A stretch of DNA of 64,000 bases from Bacillota bacterium (GCA_012521405.1 JAAYMK010000050.1:1-64000), one strand, 5' to 3'. Positions 51,880 to 61,324 are shown, numbered from the stretch's first letter. Translations and numbers: made by a program. The notes: a model not told the origin generated them from the letters alone.

Positions 51880-52378
51880 AAATTCTCCTCCGGTAAGGCC
51901 GGAAGCCGGGGGTAATGCTATGGGCATGGCAGAGGGCAATGGCCAAAGCGTCTGCCGCATCATCGGGGCGCGGAATTTCCTCCAGGTGCAAAATTGCTTT
52001 GATCATTTGTTGCACCTGGTTTTTATCGGCTTTACCATACCCTACCACTGCCTGTTTAACCTGGAGCGGTGTATACTCAAATACTTCTAAACCGGCATGG
52101 TGTGCCGCCAGTATTGCCACACCCCGCGCTTCGCCCACCTGCATAGCGCTATTGGCATTACTGGCGAAAAACAACTTTTCAATGGCAAACATATCCGGTT
52201 GGTAACAGCGGAAAATTTCCGCCAATGACTGGTAAATGACCCCAAGCCGTTCCGGCATGGGTGTTTTTGCCTCCGTTCTAATACAACCGTATTTGACGGC
52301 TGTACTGTGCCAACCGTCCGTTTGCACCAAGCCAAACCCGGTTATGGCCGTGCCTGGATCGACGCCTAAAATCAGCAA
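51872..52378 (-). CDS. ruvC: Holliday junction resolvase RuvC
   Basis: Cuts Holliday junctions symmetrically. The 168-residue protein has the catalytic acids in LGVDPGTAITG (Asp about 6), FAIEKLFFA (Glu about 66) and the PRPDDAADALAIA segment (about 138). TTG start behind GGGAG. First gene of ruvC-ruvA-ruvB, with a variant SOS box about 50 bases upstream. Confidence 0.96.
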   Translation of the reverse strand: MLILGVDPGTAITGFGLVQTDGWHSTAVKYGCIRTEAKTPMPERLGVIYQSLAEIFRCYQPDMFAIEKLFFASNANSAMQVGEARGVAILAAHHAGLEVFEYTPLQVKQAVVGYGKADKNQVQQMIKAILHLEEIPRPDDAADALAIALCHAHSITPGFRPYRRRIYV

Positions 52379-52427
52379 AAGTATCTCTCCCTTACCACCG
52401 TATTTCCCGGTGGTGCAGCAATTTACT

Positions 52428-52441
52428 CAAACATATATTCG
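52428..52441. promoter_or_regulatory. SOS box upstream of ruvC, CGAATATATGTTTG (minus strand)
   Basis: Matches the LexA operator with one substitution in each half-site. Together with the lexA, dinB and recA sites it suggests SOS control of ruvCAB. Confidence 0.65.
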
Positions 52442-52468
52442 CTTTGCAAGCATGATTTTCCTGCCGCT

Positions 52469-53047
52469 TTAAATCCCTATTAAATTGCCCTCTGTCAGTT
52501 TTGCCACAATGGCGTACATATTGGTGACTTCGCCCACCTGTAAATGATCTTTTAGTTTATAGTAATCCAGGCACAAGCCGCAGGCAAAAAGCTGTACACC
52601 TCTTTTTTGTAACCGTATTAAGCTGTCCAAGACGGGAGAACCGCTGCAGACCAGTTTAACGCCACTATTGATAAAATAGATGCTTTGCGGCAAGTGATTA
52701 CTTTCTGCCAGGGCATAGAAAAAAGATTTCATTAAAATTTTGCCCAGCTCCGGATCTCCCTGCCCCAAAGTATCTGCTGTGAGCAAAAGATTTTTTTCTT
52801 TTGCACTTATTTGTGCGGATTTTTCTTCCCCTTCTTTGAGGAAGGTGACGGTAAAGATGTTGTCCTCTTCTTTGACACCGGTTTCCAGGCCAAGAGAAGC
52901 AGCAAGTTTAAGCAAATTGTTTTTGGCGGTTTCATTATCCACATAAACCTCCAGTATACCTTGAGACATTGCTTCCAGTTTACGCTTTGTTTCTACCACC
53001 GGTTGTGGACAAGCCATGTTACGGCAATCGAGTGTATGTTTTTGCAC
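52469..53047 (-). CDS. yedF: Selenium-metabolism sulfurtransferase-like protein YedF
   Basis: A 192-residue two-domain protein: an N-terminal TusA-like domain with DCRNMACPQPVVETKR (active Cys about 13) and a C-terminal DsrE-like domain (about 90-190) with SGSPVLDSL and ACGLCLDYY. This fusion is a marker of selenium-using bacteria; the reaction is not known. GTG start behind GAGGTGA. It stands alone here, 30 kb from the yedE cluster. Confidence 0.9.
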   Translation of the reverse strand: MQKHTLDCRNMACPQPVVETKRKLEAMSQGILEVYVDNETAKNNLLKLAASLGLETGVKEEDNIFTVTFLKEGEEKSAQISAKEKNLLLTADTLGQGDPELGKILMKSFFYALAESNHLPQSIYFINSGVKLVCSGSPVLDSLIRLQKRGVQLFACGLCLDYYKLKDHLQVGEVTNMYAIVAKLTEGNLIGI

Positions 53048-53132
53048 GCATGCTCACCTCTTTTTTGCTGTTTTCTCTAGCATATCATACTTTTTCTGCT
53101 AAGCAGCCCTTGAAAGAAGTACTTGATGTTTT

Positions 53133-54839
53133 TTATGAAAAATTGAAAAGGTTGAGCAGTTTTTGCCAAAATGTTTGTTTAGTTGCGCTTTCCGTAATTT
53201 CCGTTTTGTCTTTGGCGGTTTGGGGAGCGGAAATTTCTTCTGTTCTGAGAATAAACTGCAGAGTTTGCACGGCAGTATTTTGTGGGGAAACAAAGGACTT
53301 TATGGGACCGGCAGGTTCTCGCAGAGAATCCAGAGCGGAAGCAAAAAGATTTTCATCTAAATTGACAGTTTGCCTGTTAAACTCGCCTGTCCCTTCAGCC
53401 AATTGCCTTGCAACCTCATTAAGCGCCAATGAACCTTGATACACATTGTAAAGCCCCGTGTTGAGTTTTTCCGCATTGGTGGCAATTAGACTTACTGCAC
53501 CGGCAAATTCTGCGGCATGTAGCCCTAAAGTCTCAACACCGTTTTTTAGAGCTTGTGTGCCGGCGGTAAGGTTGCTGCCGGCCTCTGCCATTTGCGCAAC
53601 GCCGTCCGTATAATTTTGTAGTCCCTGATAAAATTGCTTATAACCGTCAAGTTGGGATTTTAAAGCAGACAGCATGGAGACATAAGCGCTGCCGCCGGGT
53701 AGTTGTGGCAACCGGGTCGATAAATCTGCCAAGACAACGGCATAATTTTCTGCAGTAAGCGGTTCCACTGTTACGTTCAGAGATTGAAGCTGCTTTAAAA
53801 GAGGTTCTAATTGTGCATTGGCTGAAGCCAAGAGCGCGGCAAAAATTTGCTCTGCACCTGCCAGCAGAGCGTCATTTTCCCTTGCCAGTTGCGTGAGACC
53901 GGTAGAGAGTTGAGACGCACCATTATCTACTTCGGCTGCAGCTGACGATAGTTTCCCAGTGCCCTCAGCAAAAGCATGCATATTGGCTTGCAGTTGTTTT
54001 AAACCGGAAGCAAGTTGTTGGCCTCCGCCTGCAAGCACTTGCAGGCCGTCAGCCAGTTCACCGGTACCGGTTTGTAGTTTTTGTGCACCCCGGTCCAATT
54101 CCGCAAGGCCGGATTTAAATTCTGCAAAGGATGCAGTAAGTGTATCCAGGTTTTCCCCTGCAAGCGGCAACTGCATCATTATGCCGCTAAATTGTACCGG
54201 TGGCAGGGAAAATGCATTAACCTTGGCGGACAAGGTGATGGTCTGTTCTCTGCCGGGGAAAACAGTATAGTTTAGTTGTTTATCTTTGCCGGCACTGACG
54301 ATGGTGGCTCCTTCGGTTTTAATCTCGCTGAATTTTTCCGTATCCAGGGTAAGGAAAACTTGCAGGGTCATATTTTCATAATACCATGGATCCACATGGG
54401 GGTTCTTTTTTATTTCCAGTACCAGCTCCCACAACCCGCTTTTGCCCGCCAATTCCTGGGCTGTTATTTCCCGGCCGTCCAAACGATAGGATATTTTAAA
54501 ACGCCAAGGCAATTCCGTCTTGGCTAATTTACCTTGGTAAAAGAAACGCCCTTTACCGGCGGCGACGCGGATTTGCTTATTTGCATTTTTTATTTCTTCT
54601 GTGGTGGTAAGATTACTGACCTCGGTATAATCACCAAAATCAACAATGGTGCCGGGTTTATCGAGACTAAAGCCATTGACCACATAAATTTCTTTCACTG
54701 TACCGTCTGCCGCCAAAATGCCGTAAACAGTTTCATCCTTTGGCGTCGGTGACTGATCCTTGGCGGCAAATAAAAGCGTTGAACCCATCAGGATCCCTAA
54801 AGCGACAATTAGAGATACTAATTTTTTTATTTTCCGCAA
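53133..54839 (-). CDS. Secreted heptad-repeat protein of an RND export locus
   Basis: A 568-residue protein with an N-terminal signal or anchor (about 5-25), a beta-rich N-terminal domain (about 30-225) and a long helical region of repeated L-x-x-G heptads (about 245-500; for example LQTGTGELADGLQVLAGG). It ends in a hydrophobic FWQKLLNLFNFS. YhgE/Pip-type proteins share these repeats. Here it follows an RND transporter with overlapping ends (13 bases), so it may form the extracytoplasmic part of the exporter. Function inferred. Confidence 0.78.
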   Translation of the reverse strand: MRKIKKLVSLIVALGILMGSTLLFAAKDQSPTPKDETVYGILAADGTVKEIYVVNGFSLDKPGTIVDFGDYTEVSNLTTTEEIKNANKQIRVAAGKGRFFYQGKLAKTELPWRFKISYRLDGREITAQELAGKSGLWELVLEIKKNPHVDPWYYENMTLQVFLTLDTEKFSEIKTEGATIVSAGKDKQLNYTVFPGREQTITLSAKVNAFSLPPVQFSGIMMQLPLAGENLDTLTASFAEFKSGLAELDRGAQKLQTGTGELADGLQVLAGGGQQLASGLKQLQANMHAFAEGTGKLSSAAAEVDNGASQLSTGLTQLARENDALLAGAEQIFAALLASANAQLEPLLKQLQSLNVTVEPLTAENYAVVLADLSTRLPQLPGGSAYVSMLSALKSQLDGYKQFYQGLQNYTDGVAQMAEAGSNLTAGTQALKNGVETLGLHAAEFAGAVSLIATNAEKLNTGLYNVYQGSLALNEVARQLAEGTGEFNRQTVNLDENLFASALDSLREPAGPIKSFVSPQNTAVQTLQFILRTEEISAPQTAKDKTEITESATKQTFWQKLLNLFNFS

Positions 54840-56902
54840 GTTTCTTCACTCCCAGATTTAAATAATTTTATCAAAAGCGTTGTTTTCCCGATTAAACCAT
54901 CACAAAGCAGCAATAAATTTGGTAAGAATAACAGGACCATAAAAGCTGATAAAAGTGCCCCGCGCCCTAAAACCAGACCTAATTCTTTAACGATGCTATT
55001 TGTTGAAATCAGATATAGAATCAACCCGCCCGCAAAAAGAATGCCGGCCGGAGTTAAAATTGATGCCGTTGTTTCCTGTAAAGCTTTTTGGCCAGCTGCT
55101 TTTTTAGGCATTACTTTACGGTTATCCAGGTAGTGGTGTGTATAGAGAATACCATAATCTACCGTTGCCCCCAGTTGGACGCTGCTAATGATCAAAAAAC
55201 CAATGTAGTTTAAAGATGTATTGAGAAAATAAGGTATAGCCAGGTTCATCCAGATGGCACCTTCTATAGTTAAAAGCAGAATAAAAGGTAATGACAATGA
55301 ACGAAAACCAAGCAATAAAACCAGACCAATGGCCAGGATGGCAATACCGTTAACCACTGTACTGTCAGCCGTGACAGTCTCTTTAATGTCGTAAATATTG
55401 ACACTGGGACCAAGCAAATGGTAATGGCTTCCGTACTGTGCCGCCGCCAAGTTTCTAACTTGTTCTACCACGGAAAAAGCAGCGGCGCTTTCAGTAACGG
55501 TATTGGTGTCAATCATAATCCGACTGTAGTGGGGCGAAATAAATTGCTCTCTTTCCCCCGCCGGCAAAAAGTCAGGCGGTATTTCAGCCCCGATCAGTTC
55601 ATCATAGGACGTCACGGAAACAACTTGGGGAATTTCTTGTAGTTTTGCCGTAAGCATTTTTTCTTTTCCCCAATTGTCCCGGGGGACCATTAAAACCAGT
55701 TGAGTCAATTTGCCGAAATTTTCTTCAATCAATTTTGCGTCTCTGGCGGGTCTGCCACTTTGCCCTAAATCTCCTGCCCCGTAAATAAAGTGGTTTTGCT
55801 TTTGTGCCAGAAAACTAGGGATGATGAGAAAACCGATAATGATGAAAAGCGGTACTCCTAAACGCGTCACGAAATTACTGAAAGCGGCAAAAGAAGGCAT
55901 CAAGGGCCGGTGGCGCGTTTTTTCCAACAGTTTATATGTAGATAAAGTTAAAGCCGGCAAAAACACCAGTACAGACAGCAAACTTAAAACTATACCCTTT
56001 GCCATTACGACGCCCATATCGGGTCCCACGGCAAATTGCATAAAAATTAAAGCCAAAAAGCCAAAAACGGTAGTGACGGCGCTGGCCACGATGGTAGGCG
56101 CAGCTTTAGACACCGCCTGCTTCATGGCTTCGGGTGGGGCAAGGCCCTCCTGCCGGAATTGTGCAAAACGAGCCAGCAAAAAAATGGCATAATCCATGGA
56201 AACCGCCAACTGCAGTACCGGGCTGACGGCTTGGGTGATAAAGGAAATTTCACCAAAAAAAATATTTGTGCCCATATTAATTAAAATGGAAATACCTAAA
56301 GTTGCTAAAAATAAAAGCGGTTCTAACCAGGAGCTGGTTGCCAGCAAAAGTATCAAGATAATTAACGGAACGAAAAAGAGCATTACTTGTTTTACTTCTT
56401 CCTCGGCAGCAGTTTGTGCTGCCACTAAATCAACTGCCTGACCGGAAACAGCACCCTTTTCACCTACAAGTGCATAAATGTGCTCAAGGGTTTTTTTGAT
56501 GTTTTCTTCCGTTAACGTTACTGTAAATAAAGCATCGCCGTTTTTATACCAAGCATCCACTGTTTCCGGGTCAGCCATGGCCAGCGGCTCATAAACGTTA
56601 ATCACGTCATCCAACCATAAAACATGCTCAACGCCCGGTATTTTCGCTAATTCTTGTTTGAAGTGCAACGCCTCCACTAAAGTAATGTCAGGTACAAAGA
56701 CGCGAGCATTGGGGATTGAGCGGGTAAATTCTTCTTGCATTATCTCCAAAGCCACAGTGGACGGAGCATTGCGAGGCAAATAATCTGCAAGGTTGTAATT
56801 GACTTGGACGCCGGCCTGTAAAAAAGCACAAACTAATGCCGCTACGCAAAAGAAAATCAGAATCAGATTTTTGTGGGCAATAATTTTGGCAACTAAATTC
56901 AT
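54827..56902 (-). CDS. RND-superfamily (MMPL-like) transporter
   Basis: A predicted 691-residue transporter with twelve membrane helices in two sets, each preceded by a large outer domain, the MMPL/HAE3 layout. QAVSPVLQLAVSMDYAIFLLARF (about 225-247, the proton-relay Asp in helix 4 of the first half) and its counterpart SVQLGATVDYGILYTHHYL in the second half are visible. Such proteins export lipids or hydrophobic compounds by proton motive force. ATG behind AGGAG. It is divergent from a TetR regulator and co-transcribed with the heptad-repeat gene. Confidence 0.9.
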   Translation of the reverse strand: MNLVAKIIAHKNLILIFFCVAALVCAFLQAGVQVNYNLADYLPRNAPSTVALEIMQEEFTRSIPNARVFVPDITLVEALHFKQELAKIPGVEHVLWLDDVINVYEPLAMADPETVDAWYKNGDALFTVTLTEENIKKTLEHIYALVGEKGAVSGQAVDLVAAQTAAEEEVKQVMLFFVPLIILILLLATSSWLEPLLFLATLGISILINMGTNIFFGEISFITQAVSPVLQLAVSMDYAIFLLARFAQFRQEGLAPPEAMKQAVSKAAPTIVASAVTTVFGFLALIFMQFAVGPDMGVVMAKGIVLSLLSVLVFLPALTLSTYKLLEKTRHRPLMPSFAAFSNFVTRLGVPLFIIIGFLIIPSFLAQKQNHFIYGAGDLGQSGRPARDAKLIEENFGKLTQLVLMVPRDNWGKEKMLTAKLQEIPQVVSVTSYDELIGAEIPPDFLPAGEREQFISPHYSRIMIDTNTVTESAAAFSVVEQVRNLAAAQYGSHYHLLGPSVNIYDIKETVTADSTVVNGIAILAIGLVLLLGFRSLSLPFILLLTIEGAIWMNLAIPYFLNTSLNYIGFLIISSVQLGATVDYGILYTHHYLDNRKVMPKKAAGQKALQETTASILTPAGILFAGGLILYLISTNSIVKELGLVLGRGALLSAFMVLLFLPNLLLLCDGLIGKTTLLIKLFKSGSEETCGK

Positions 56903-56951
56903 CTTTTTCGCTCCTTTTGTTCGACAGATGTTTACAAATCGTCACGTGTAT

Positions 56952-56980
56952 ATTATCCTATAACTAGAACCTTTTAGCAA
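56952..56980 (-). promoter_or_regulatory. Promoter of the RND transporter operon
   Basis: On the minus strand TTGCTA (complement of 56975-56980), 17 bases, GATAAT (complement of 56952-56957). A TATAAT at 57031-57036 probably serves tetR on the other strand. No clear palindromic TetR operator was found by eye in the gap. Confidence 0.5.
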
Positions 56981-57058
56981 TAATCAATACTTTGCTGCTT
57001 GTTGCCTAATCTACAGGCCCCAGAGATTTGTATAATTACTCGGAGAGGATGTGAAAAA

Positions 57059-57664
57059 ATGGCTTCTAAAGAAGACAGGCGTGTGCGCAAAACAAAAGAA
57101 GCATTGCGCAATGGCCTGCTGCAGTTAATGAAAGAAAAGTCTATCAATGAAATTACGGTAAAGGAACTGACAGAACTTGTTGATATAAATCGGGCTACTT
57201 TTTATAATCACTATCGTGATATTTATGACCTGCTTGACTCCATTGAAAAAGAAATGTATGAAGATGTGCAAAAAACACTGGACCGCTATACATTAAACAA
57301 AGAAGTCTATCAAGAAAGAATTCATTTTTCCGCCGATCAATCTCCCCTGCCCTTATTCCTGGAAATTTTTAATTTTTTAGTGGAAAATTTAGAGATGTGC
57401 TTATTTTTATTGGGCGACAAAGGTGACAGTGAATTTATTGAAAAAGTTTTAAACTATGGCAAGCATAAATATATTGAGGAATGGCAAAAAATCTATCATG
57501 TTGATAATCTTGAACTCCTTGACGCCACTTACGCCTTTATTGCTTCCGGTTTTATGGGATTAATCCGCTATTGGTTGGCAAACGGTATGAAGCAGTCACC
57601 ACAAGAAATGGCATCCATTGCTGAAAAGGTCATTCTTTTTAGCATGAAAATGTTTGAAAAATAA
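57059..57664 (+). CDS. TetR-family transcriptional regulator
   Basis: A 201-residue regulator with an N-terminal TetR helix-turn-helix (RRVRKTKEALRNGLLQLM, then ITVKELTELVDINRATFYNHY) and a helical ligand domain of the TetR_C type found in DhaS-like proteins. ATG behind GGAGAGG. Divergent from the RND transporter operon, which it most likely represses until a ligand binds. Confidence 0.88.
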   Translation: MASKEDRRVRKTKEALRNGLLQLMKEKSINEITVKELTELVDINRATFYNHYRDIYDLLDSIEKEMYEDVQKTLDRYTLNKEVYQERIHFSADQSPLPLFLEIFNFLVENLEMCLFLLGDKGDSEFIEKVLNYGKHKYIEEWQKIYHVDNLELLDATYAFIASGFMGLIRYWLANGMKQSPQEMASIAEKVILFSMKMFEK

Positions 57665-57691
57665 ATTGGCGCAAAGTATTAACTGCAAAAA

Positions 57692-57721
57692 AAAACGGGC
57701 TCCTTTGACGGAACCCGTTTT
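57692..57721. terminator. Bidirectional terminator between tetR and the FtsH-like gene
   Basis: The stem AAAACGGG / CCCGTTTT, extended by TCC/GGA, is flanked by A and T runs between the two convergent genes. Confidence 0.75.
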
Positions 57722-57740
57722 CCTCTTTTGGCGAAAAAGA

Positions 57741-59234
57741 TTATCCGGCACATTTTTGCTCTTCTTGTAAGCGGGTTCGGATAAATTCGCCGCTGATTCT
57801 TTCTTCATGCATGAGTATTTCTGCCAATTCGACAATTAAATTATGTTTCCGGGAAAGATATTCCTCTGCATTTGCCTGTTGACGGGCAATAATTTGTTGG
57901 ATTTCCCGGTGAAGTAAAGACTTGGGGAGATCCTCCAGGGAGACAGTGCCTAAAGCGGACATCCCGGCAGCAAGCATTTGTTTCGCCACTTTGACGGCTT
58001 GCTCAAAATCATTGCAGGCACCTGTAGAGCGGTTACCCAAGATAATTTCTTCGGCTGCGGCACCGGCTACCATGACGAAAATCTGCCCTTCCAAATACTG
58101 TTGTGTATAAAGGTAGCTGTCATTTTCCGGGCTTTGCCGCATATAACCCAGCGCTTTCCCCCTGGGAGTTGTGGTAACGTTGGAAACGGACCCGGGGCGG
58201 ACTCTCTCACTGGCCAGTGCATGGCCGATTTCATGGACGGCCACACGCCATAACTCAGCTTTATCCGGTTTACGTTCCAGTTTCTCCCCCATCATGACTT
58301 TCTCAATGGCATCGTGAAAATGTTTTTGTGTAATGCGTTCCTGCCGCTCACGCATGGCTAAAATGGCAGCCTCGTTGGCGACACTTTCCAAATGAGCACC
58401 GGAAAAGCCGAAGGTTTCCCGTGCCAGTTGGTCCAAATCCACATTGGCATCAAGGGGTTTATTGGCCACATGTAGTTTTAAGATTTCTTTTCTTGCCACC
58501 ACATCGGGCAGGTCAACTTGTACAATCCGGTCAAAACGACCTGGACGCACCAAAGCATTGTCCAATAAATCAGCCCGGTTGGTTGCCCCAATAACAAGGG
58601 TTCTTACTCCTTTATCCGTGCTCATACCGTCCATTTCCACTAAAAGCTGATTCAGTGTCTGATCATATTCATGATGAGAAAGATGAGTTCCGCGTTTACC
58701 ACCCAGGATTTCAATTTCATCAATAAAGATAATTGCACTTTTTTTATTTTCTTTACGTGCCAGATTTTTTGCTTGAGCAAAAATTTGCCGGATCCGTTGT
58801 GCCCCTACGCCGGCATACATTTCAATAAATTCAGAGCCACTGGCCGCTAAAAAAACAGAATCTGTATAAGTGGCGGCGGCCTTTGCCAAAAGCGTCTTCC
58901 CCGTTCCCGGGGGACCAACCAAGAGTATTCCTTTTAAAGGGCGAATTCCCATTTTGGCCACCTTGTGCGGATAGCGGATAAAATCTAAAGCTTCCAGTAG
59001 TTCTTTTTTGGCCGTTTCCTGCCCCCCGATTTGTTCAAACTTAACCAAGTTATGTGCTTTGTCATTGTTAACAAGGGAAAAATTTTTGCTGTTGAAACCG
59101 CTGCGTGTCTGCAGCAAAAAGTATAAAAGGGCAGACATCCCGGCCAGAAAAAGAAGAGGTGCCACATTAATGCCCTGCCATAAAAAAACTATAAAAAGGG
59201 CGGCAACTACACCCAAGGCAATTTCCTTGATCAT
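57741..59234 (-). CDS. Compact FtsH-like membrane AAA protease
   Basis: A 497-residue homologue of FtsH with two close membrane helices at the N-terminus (about 5-20 and 25-42) but no extracytoplasmic domain between them. The AAA module has GPPGTGKT (about 110), IIFIDEIEIL (about 170) and NRADLLDNALVRPGRFDR (about 220). The M41 protease has the zinc motif HEIGH (about 340) and the third ligand in ACNDFEQA (about 410). All catalytic residues are present. It is over 100 residues shorter than usual FtsH. Start overlaps the upstream small membrane gene by four bases, so the two are coupled. Not the main cell-cycle ftsH, whose usual neighbours (tilS, hpt) are absent. Confidence 0.88.
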   Translation of the reverse strand: MIKEIALGVVAALFIVFLWQGINVAPLLFLAGMSALLYFLLQTRSGFNSKNFSLVNNDKAHNLVKFEQIGGQETAKKELLEALDFIRYPHKVAKMGIRPLKGILLVGPPGTGKTLLAKAAATYTDSVFLAASGSEFIEMYAGVGAQRIRQIFAQAKNLARKENKKSAIIFIDEIEILGGKRGTHLSHHEYDQTLNQLLVEMDGMSTDKGVRTLVIGATNRADLLDNALVRPGRFDRIVQVDLPDVVARKEILKLHVANKPLDANVDLDQLARETFGFSGAHLESVANEAAILAMRERQERITQKHFHDAIEKVMMGEKLERKPDKAELWRVAVHEIGHALASERVRPGSVSNVTTTPRGKALGYMRQSPENDSYLYTQQYLEGQIFVMVAGAAAEEIILGNRSTGACNDFEQAVKVAKQMLAAGMSALGTVSLEDLPKSLLHREIQQIIARQQANAEEYLSRKHNLIVELAEILMHEERISGEFIRTRLQEEQKCAG

Positions 59235-59752
59235 GCATGTTCACCCTCTTTCTCCTGCCGGCGGGCAATAATTTCGTACAAATAAGCATTTTTATTTTGG
59301 ATTTGCAAATAAATATTTTCTTCATCAACCAGCAGTATATGTTTTTCCAGGTGATAGGCTTCCAGTACTTGTGCTATTTTTTGGCTGATTTCCCCGTAAT
59401 TGCCGCGTTGCTGGGCTTCATATAAAAGCAAGTGTACTGCCAGATAAGCTTCTTGCAAATCTCCGTTGCGTTTATCTTTTAGCTCCAGGCGGTATTCGGG
59501 GCCTAAAACTGTATTGATTTGTTGCTTTAGCGCCTGATAAGTTTCAGCCAAATTGTCCACGGCTTGTAGAGAAATAATGACCACCTTTTGCTCTGGTTCT
59601 AACTTTACTTCTTCCACAAAATCAAGATTTTTTATCTGATTTAAAAGCGGCTCATGATAAAAAGGCTGGCGCCGCACATAAATTACCCCCATGGCTATGC
59701 CTAAAGTCAAAACAAACGCCAGCACAGCCGCTTGCCAGTGAAAATTTTTCAT
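59231..59752 (-). CDS. Small single-span membrane protein coupled to the FtsH-like gene
   Basis: A 173-residue protein of unknown family with one N-terminal membrane helix (about 7-27) and a soluble, probably extracytoplasmic domain (about 35-173) of mixed alpha/beta type (FVEEVKLEPEQKVVIISLQA, then a helical middle and NIYLQIQNKNAYLYEII). The ATG follows GGAAGGG. The stop overlaps the FtsH-like start (ATGA). It may stand in for the missing outer domain of the protease; that is inference. Confidence 0.72.
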   Translation of the reverse strand: MKNFHWQAAVLAFVLTLGIAMGVIYVRRQPFYHEPLLNQIKNLDFVEEVKLEPEQKVVIISLQAVDNLAETYQALKQQINTVLGPEYRLELKDKRNGDLQEAYLAVHLLLYEAQQRGNYGEISQKIAQVLEAYHLEKHILLVDEENIYLQIQNKNAYLYEIIARRQEKEGEHA

Positions 59753-59867
59753 TTTATCGCCCTTCCTGACCCAGACACTAGTTTACATAAAACATTATAA
59801 CATACAGCTTGGGCCATTCCAACTGGAAATACTACGTACTTCCTATAGCCCCAGGCCTTATCATCCT

Positions 59868-59900
59868 AAAAAACCTCACCGCCATAGCGGTGAGGTTTTT
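59868..59900. terminator. rimO terminator
   Basis: A 14-bp stem (AAAAACCTCACCGC / GCGGTGAGGTTTTT) with a CATA loop, with T runs on both strands. Confidence 0.85.
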
Positions 59901-59917
59901 TTTATTAATGCTACTAT

Positions 59918-61255
59918 TTACTTTTCTGTTTTTACCGGACTGCCAAGCAAATCATACCCCTCAAATCCTTCAATTACCACCGGGAGAAAAGGACCTGTCT
60001 TCAGGTTTGTGGTACGTAAGCGAATATAGCCGTCCACTTCCGGTGCCTGCATATAAGAACGTGCTAGTAAAATATTGGGGTCCTGGGCGGAACGGCCGTC
60101 AACCAATACTTCTAAACGACGGCCAATAAGTGCCTTTTGTTTTTTCTCCACAATGGCGCTTTGGACGGCAATGGCTTCTTCCAGCCGTTCCCTTTTACAT
60201 GCCTCAGGGATTTGCTCGGGAAAACTTGCTGCAGGCGTTCCTTCTTCTTGAGAATACGTAAAAAAACCGACTCGATCCAATTGAGCTTCCTGCAAAAAAT
60301 GCAGTAGTGCTTTAAAATCAGCTTCAGTTTCACCGGGAAAACCGACAATGAAAGAGGAACGCAGAACAATACCGGGCACATGGCGGCGCAGTTTATCCAG
60401 TAGTGCCAAGATTTTCTCCACTGTCAGTTTTCGCCCCATGCGGCGCAAAATCTCATTGGAGCCGTGCTGCAGTGGTAGATCCAAGTAGGGGCAAACTTTT
60501 TCCAACTCCGCCATGGTTTGAAGCAAAGCGTCATCAATATGGTCCGGATAGGCATAAAGCAGGCGGATCCATTTTATGCCGTCAATCTTTGCCAATCGCC
60601 GAAGCAATGCCGGCAAAGTTAGATTTTCTGCTTTATCCCGGCCATACAAAGTAATATCTTGAGCAATAAGGTTAATTTCCTTTACTCCCTGCCCTGCCAG
60701 TTTTTCCGCCTCCGCTAAAATCGCTGCGGCTTGACGACTGCGGTACGGTCCGCGGATGGCGGGAATGGCACAATAGGTACAGTGATTATCGCAACCCTCG
60801 GCAATTTTTAGATATGCAGTATGACCGGGGGTAGATAAAAGTCGTGGTGCATCTTCAGGAATATCATATTCACCGCACAAGTAAACTGCTTGCTTTCCCG
60901 CAAGGGCCTGCTTGATAGTTATTACTGCTGCATTAAGATCATTGATGCCAAAGATACCGTCAAGCTCAGGAATTTCCGCCAAAAGTTCCTCGCCATAGCG
61001 CTGTGCCAGGCAGCCTGCCGCAATTAAAGCGCGGCATTTTTTCTTTTTATATTGAGCCATTGCCAGAATTTTTGCGATAGACTCTTCCTTGGCACTATCA
61101 ATAAAACCACAGGTATTTACAATAATTACCTCGGCCTCTTCCGGGTCGGTGATAAGTTTAAAACCGGATGCGACTAAACTTGCCGAAATAATTTCGCTGT
61201 CCACCAGATTTTTCGCACAACCAAGGGCAATTAAGGCTACATTAATTACCGACAT
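59918..61255 (-). CDS. rimO: Ribosomal protein S12 methylthiotransferase RimO
   Basis: Radical SAM enzyme that methylthiolates an Asp of ribosomal protein S12. The 445-residue protein has the N-terminal cluster cysteines (LGCAKNLVDSE, NTCGFID, GCLAQRY), the radical SAM motif CDNHCTYCAIP (about 150) and a C-terminal TRAM domain. The ALGCAKNLVDSE sequence marks RimO as distinct from MiaB (17446). ATG behind GGAGG; promoter upstream at 61289-61317. Confidence 0.96.
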   Translation of the reverse strand: MSVINVALIALGCAKNLVDSEIISASLVASGFKLITDPEEAEVIIVNTCGFIDSAKEESIAKILAMAQYKKKKCRALIAAGCLAQRYGEELLAEIPELDGIFGINDLNAAVITIKQALAGKQAVYLCGEYDIPEDAPRLLSTPGHTAYLKIAEGCDNHCTYCAIPAIRGPYRSRQAAAILAEAEKLAGQGVKEINLIAQDITLYGRDKAENLTLPALLRRLAKIDGIKWIRLLYAYPDHIDDALLQTMAELEKVCPYLDLPLQHGSNEILRRMGRKLTVEKILALLDKLRRHVPGIVLRSSFIVGFPGETEADFKALLHFLQEAQLDRVGFFTYSQEEGTPAASFPEQIPEACKRERLEEAIAVQSAIVEKKQKALIGRRLEVLVDGRSAQDPNILLARSYMQAPEVDGYIRLRTTNLKTGPFLPVVIEGFEGYDLLGSPVKTEK

Positions 61256-61288
61256 TTTTACGCCTCCACAAGCTTAAATTACTAATTT

Positions 61289-61317
61289 AGTATAAAGGAG
61301 GAACTAAGGCTTGTCAA
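61289..61317 (-). promoter_or_regulatory. rimO promoter
   Basis: On the minus strand TTGACA (complement of 61312-61317), 17 bases, TATACT (complement of 61289-61294). Confidence 0.75.
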
Positions 61318-61324
61318 AAAATAA

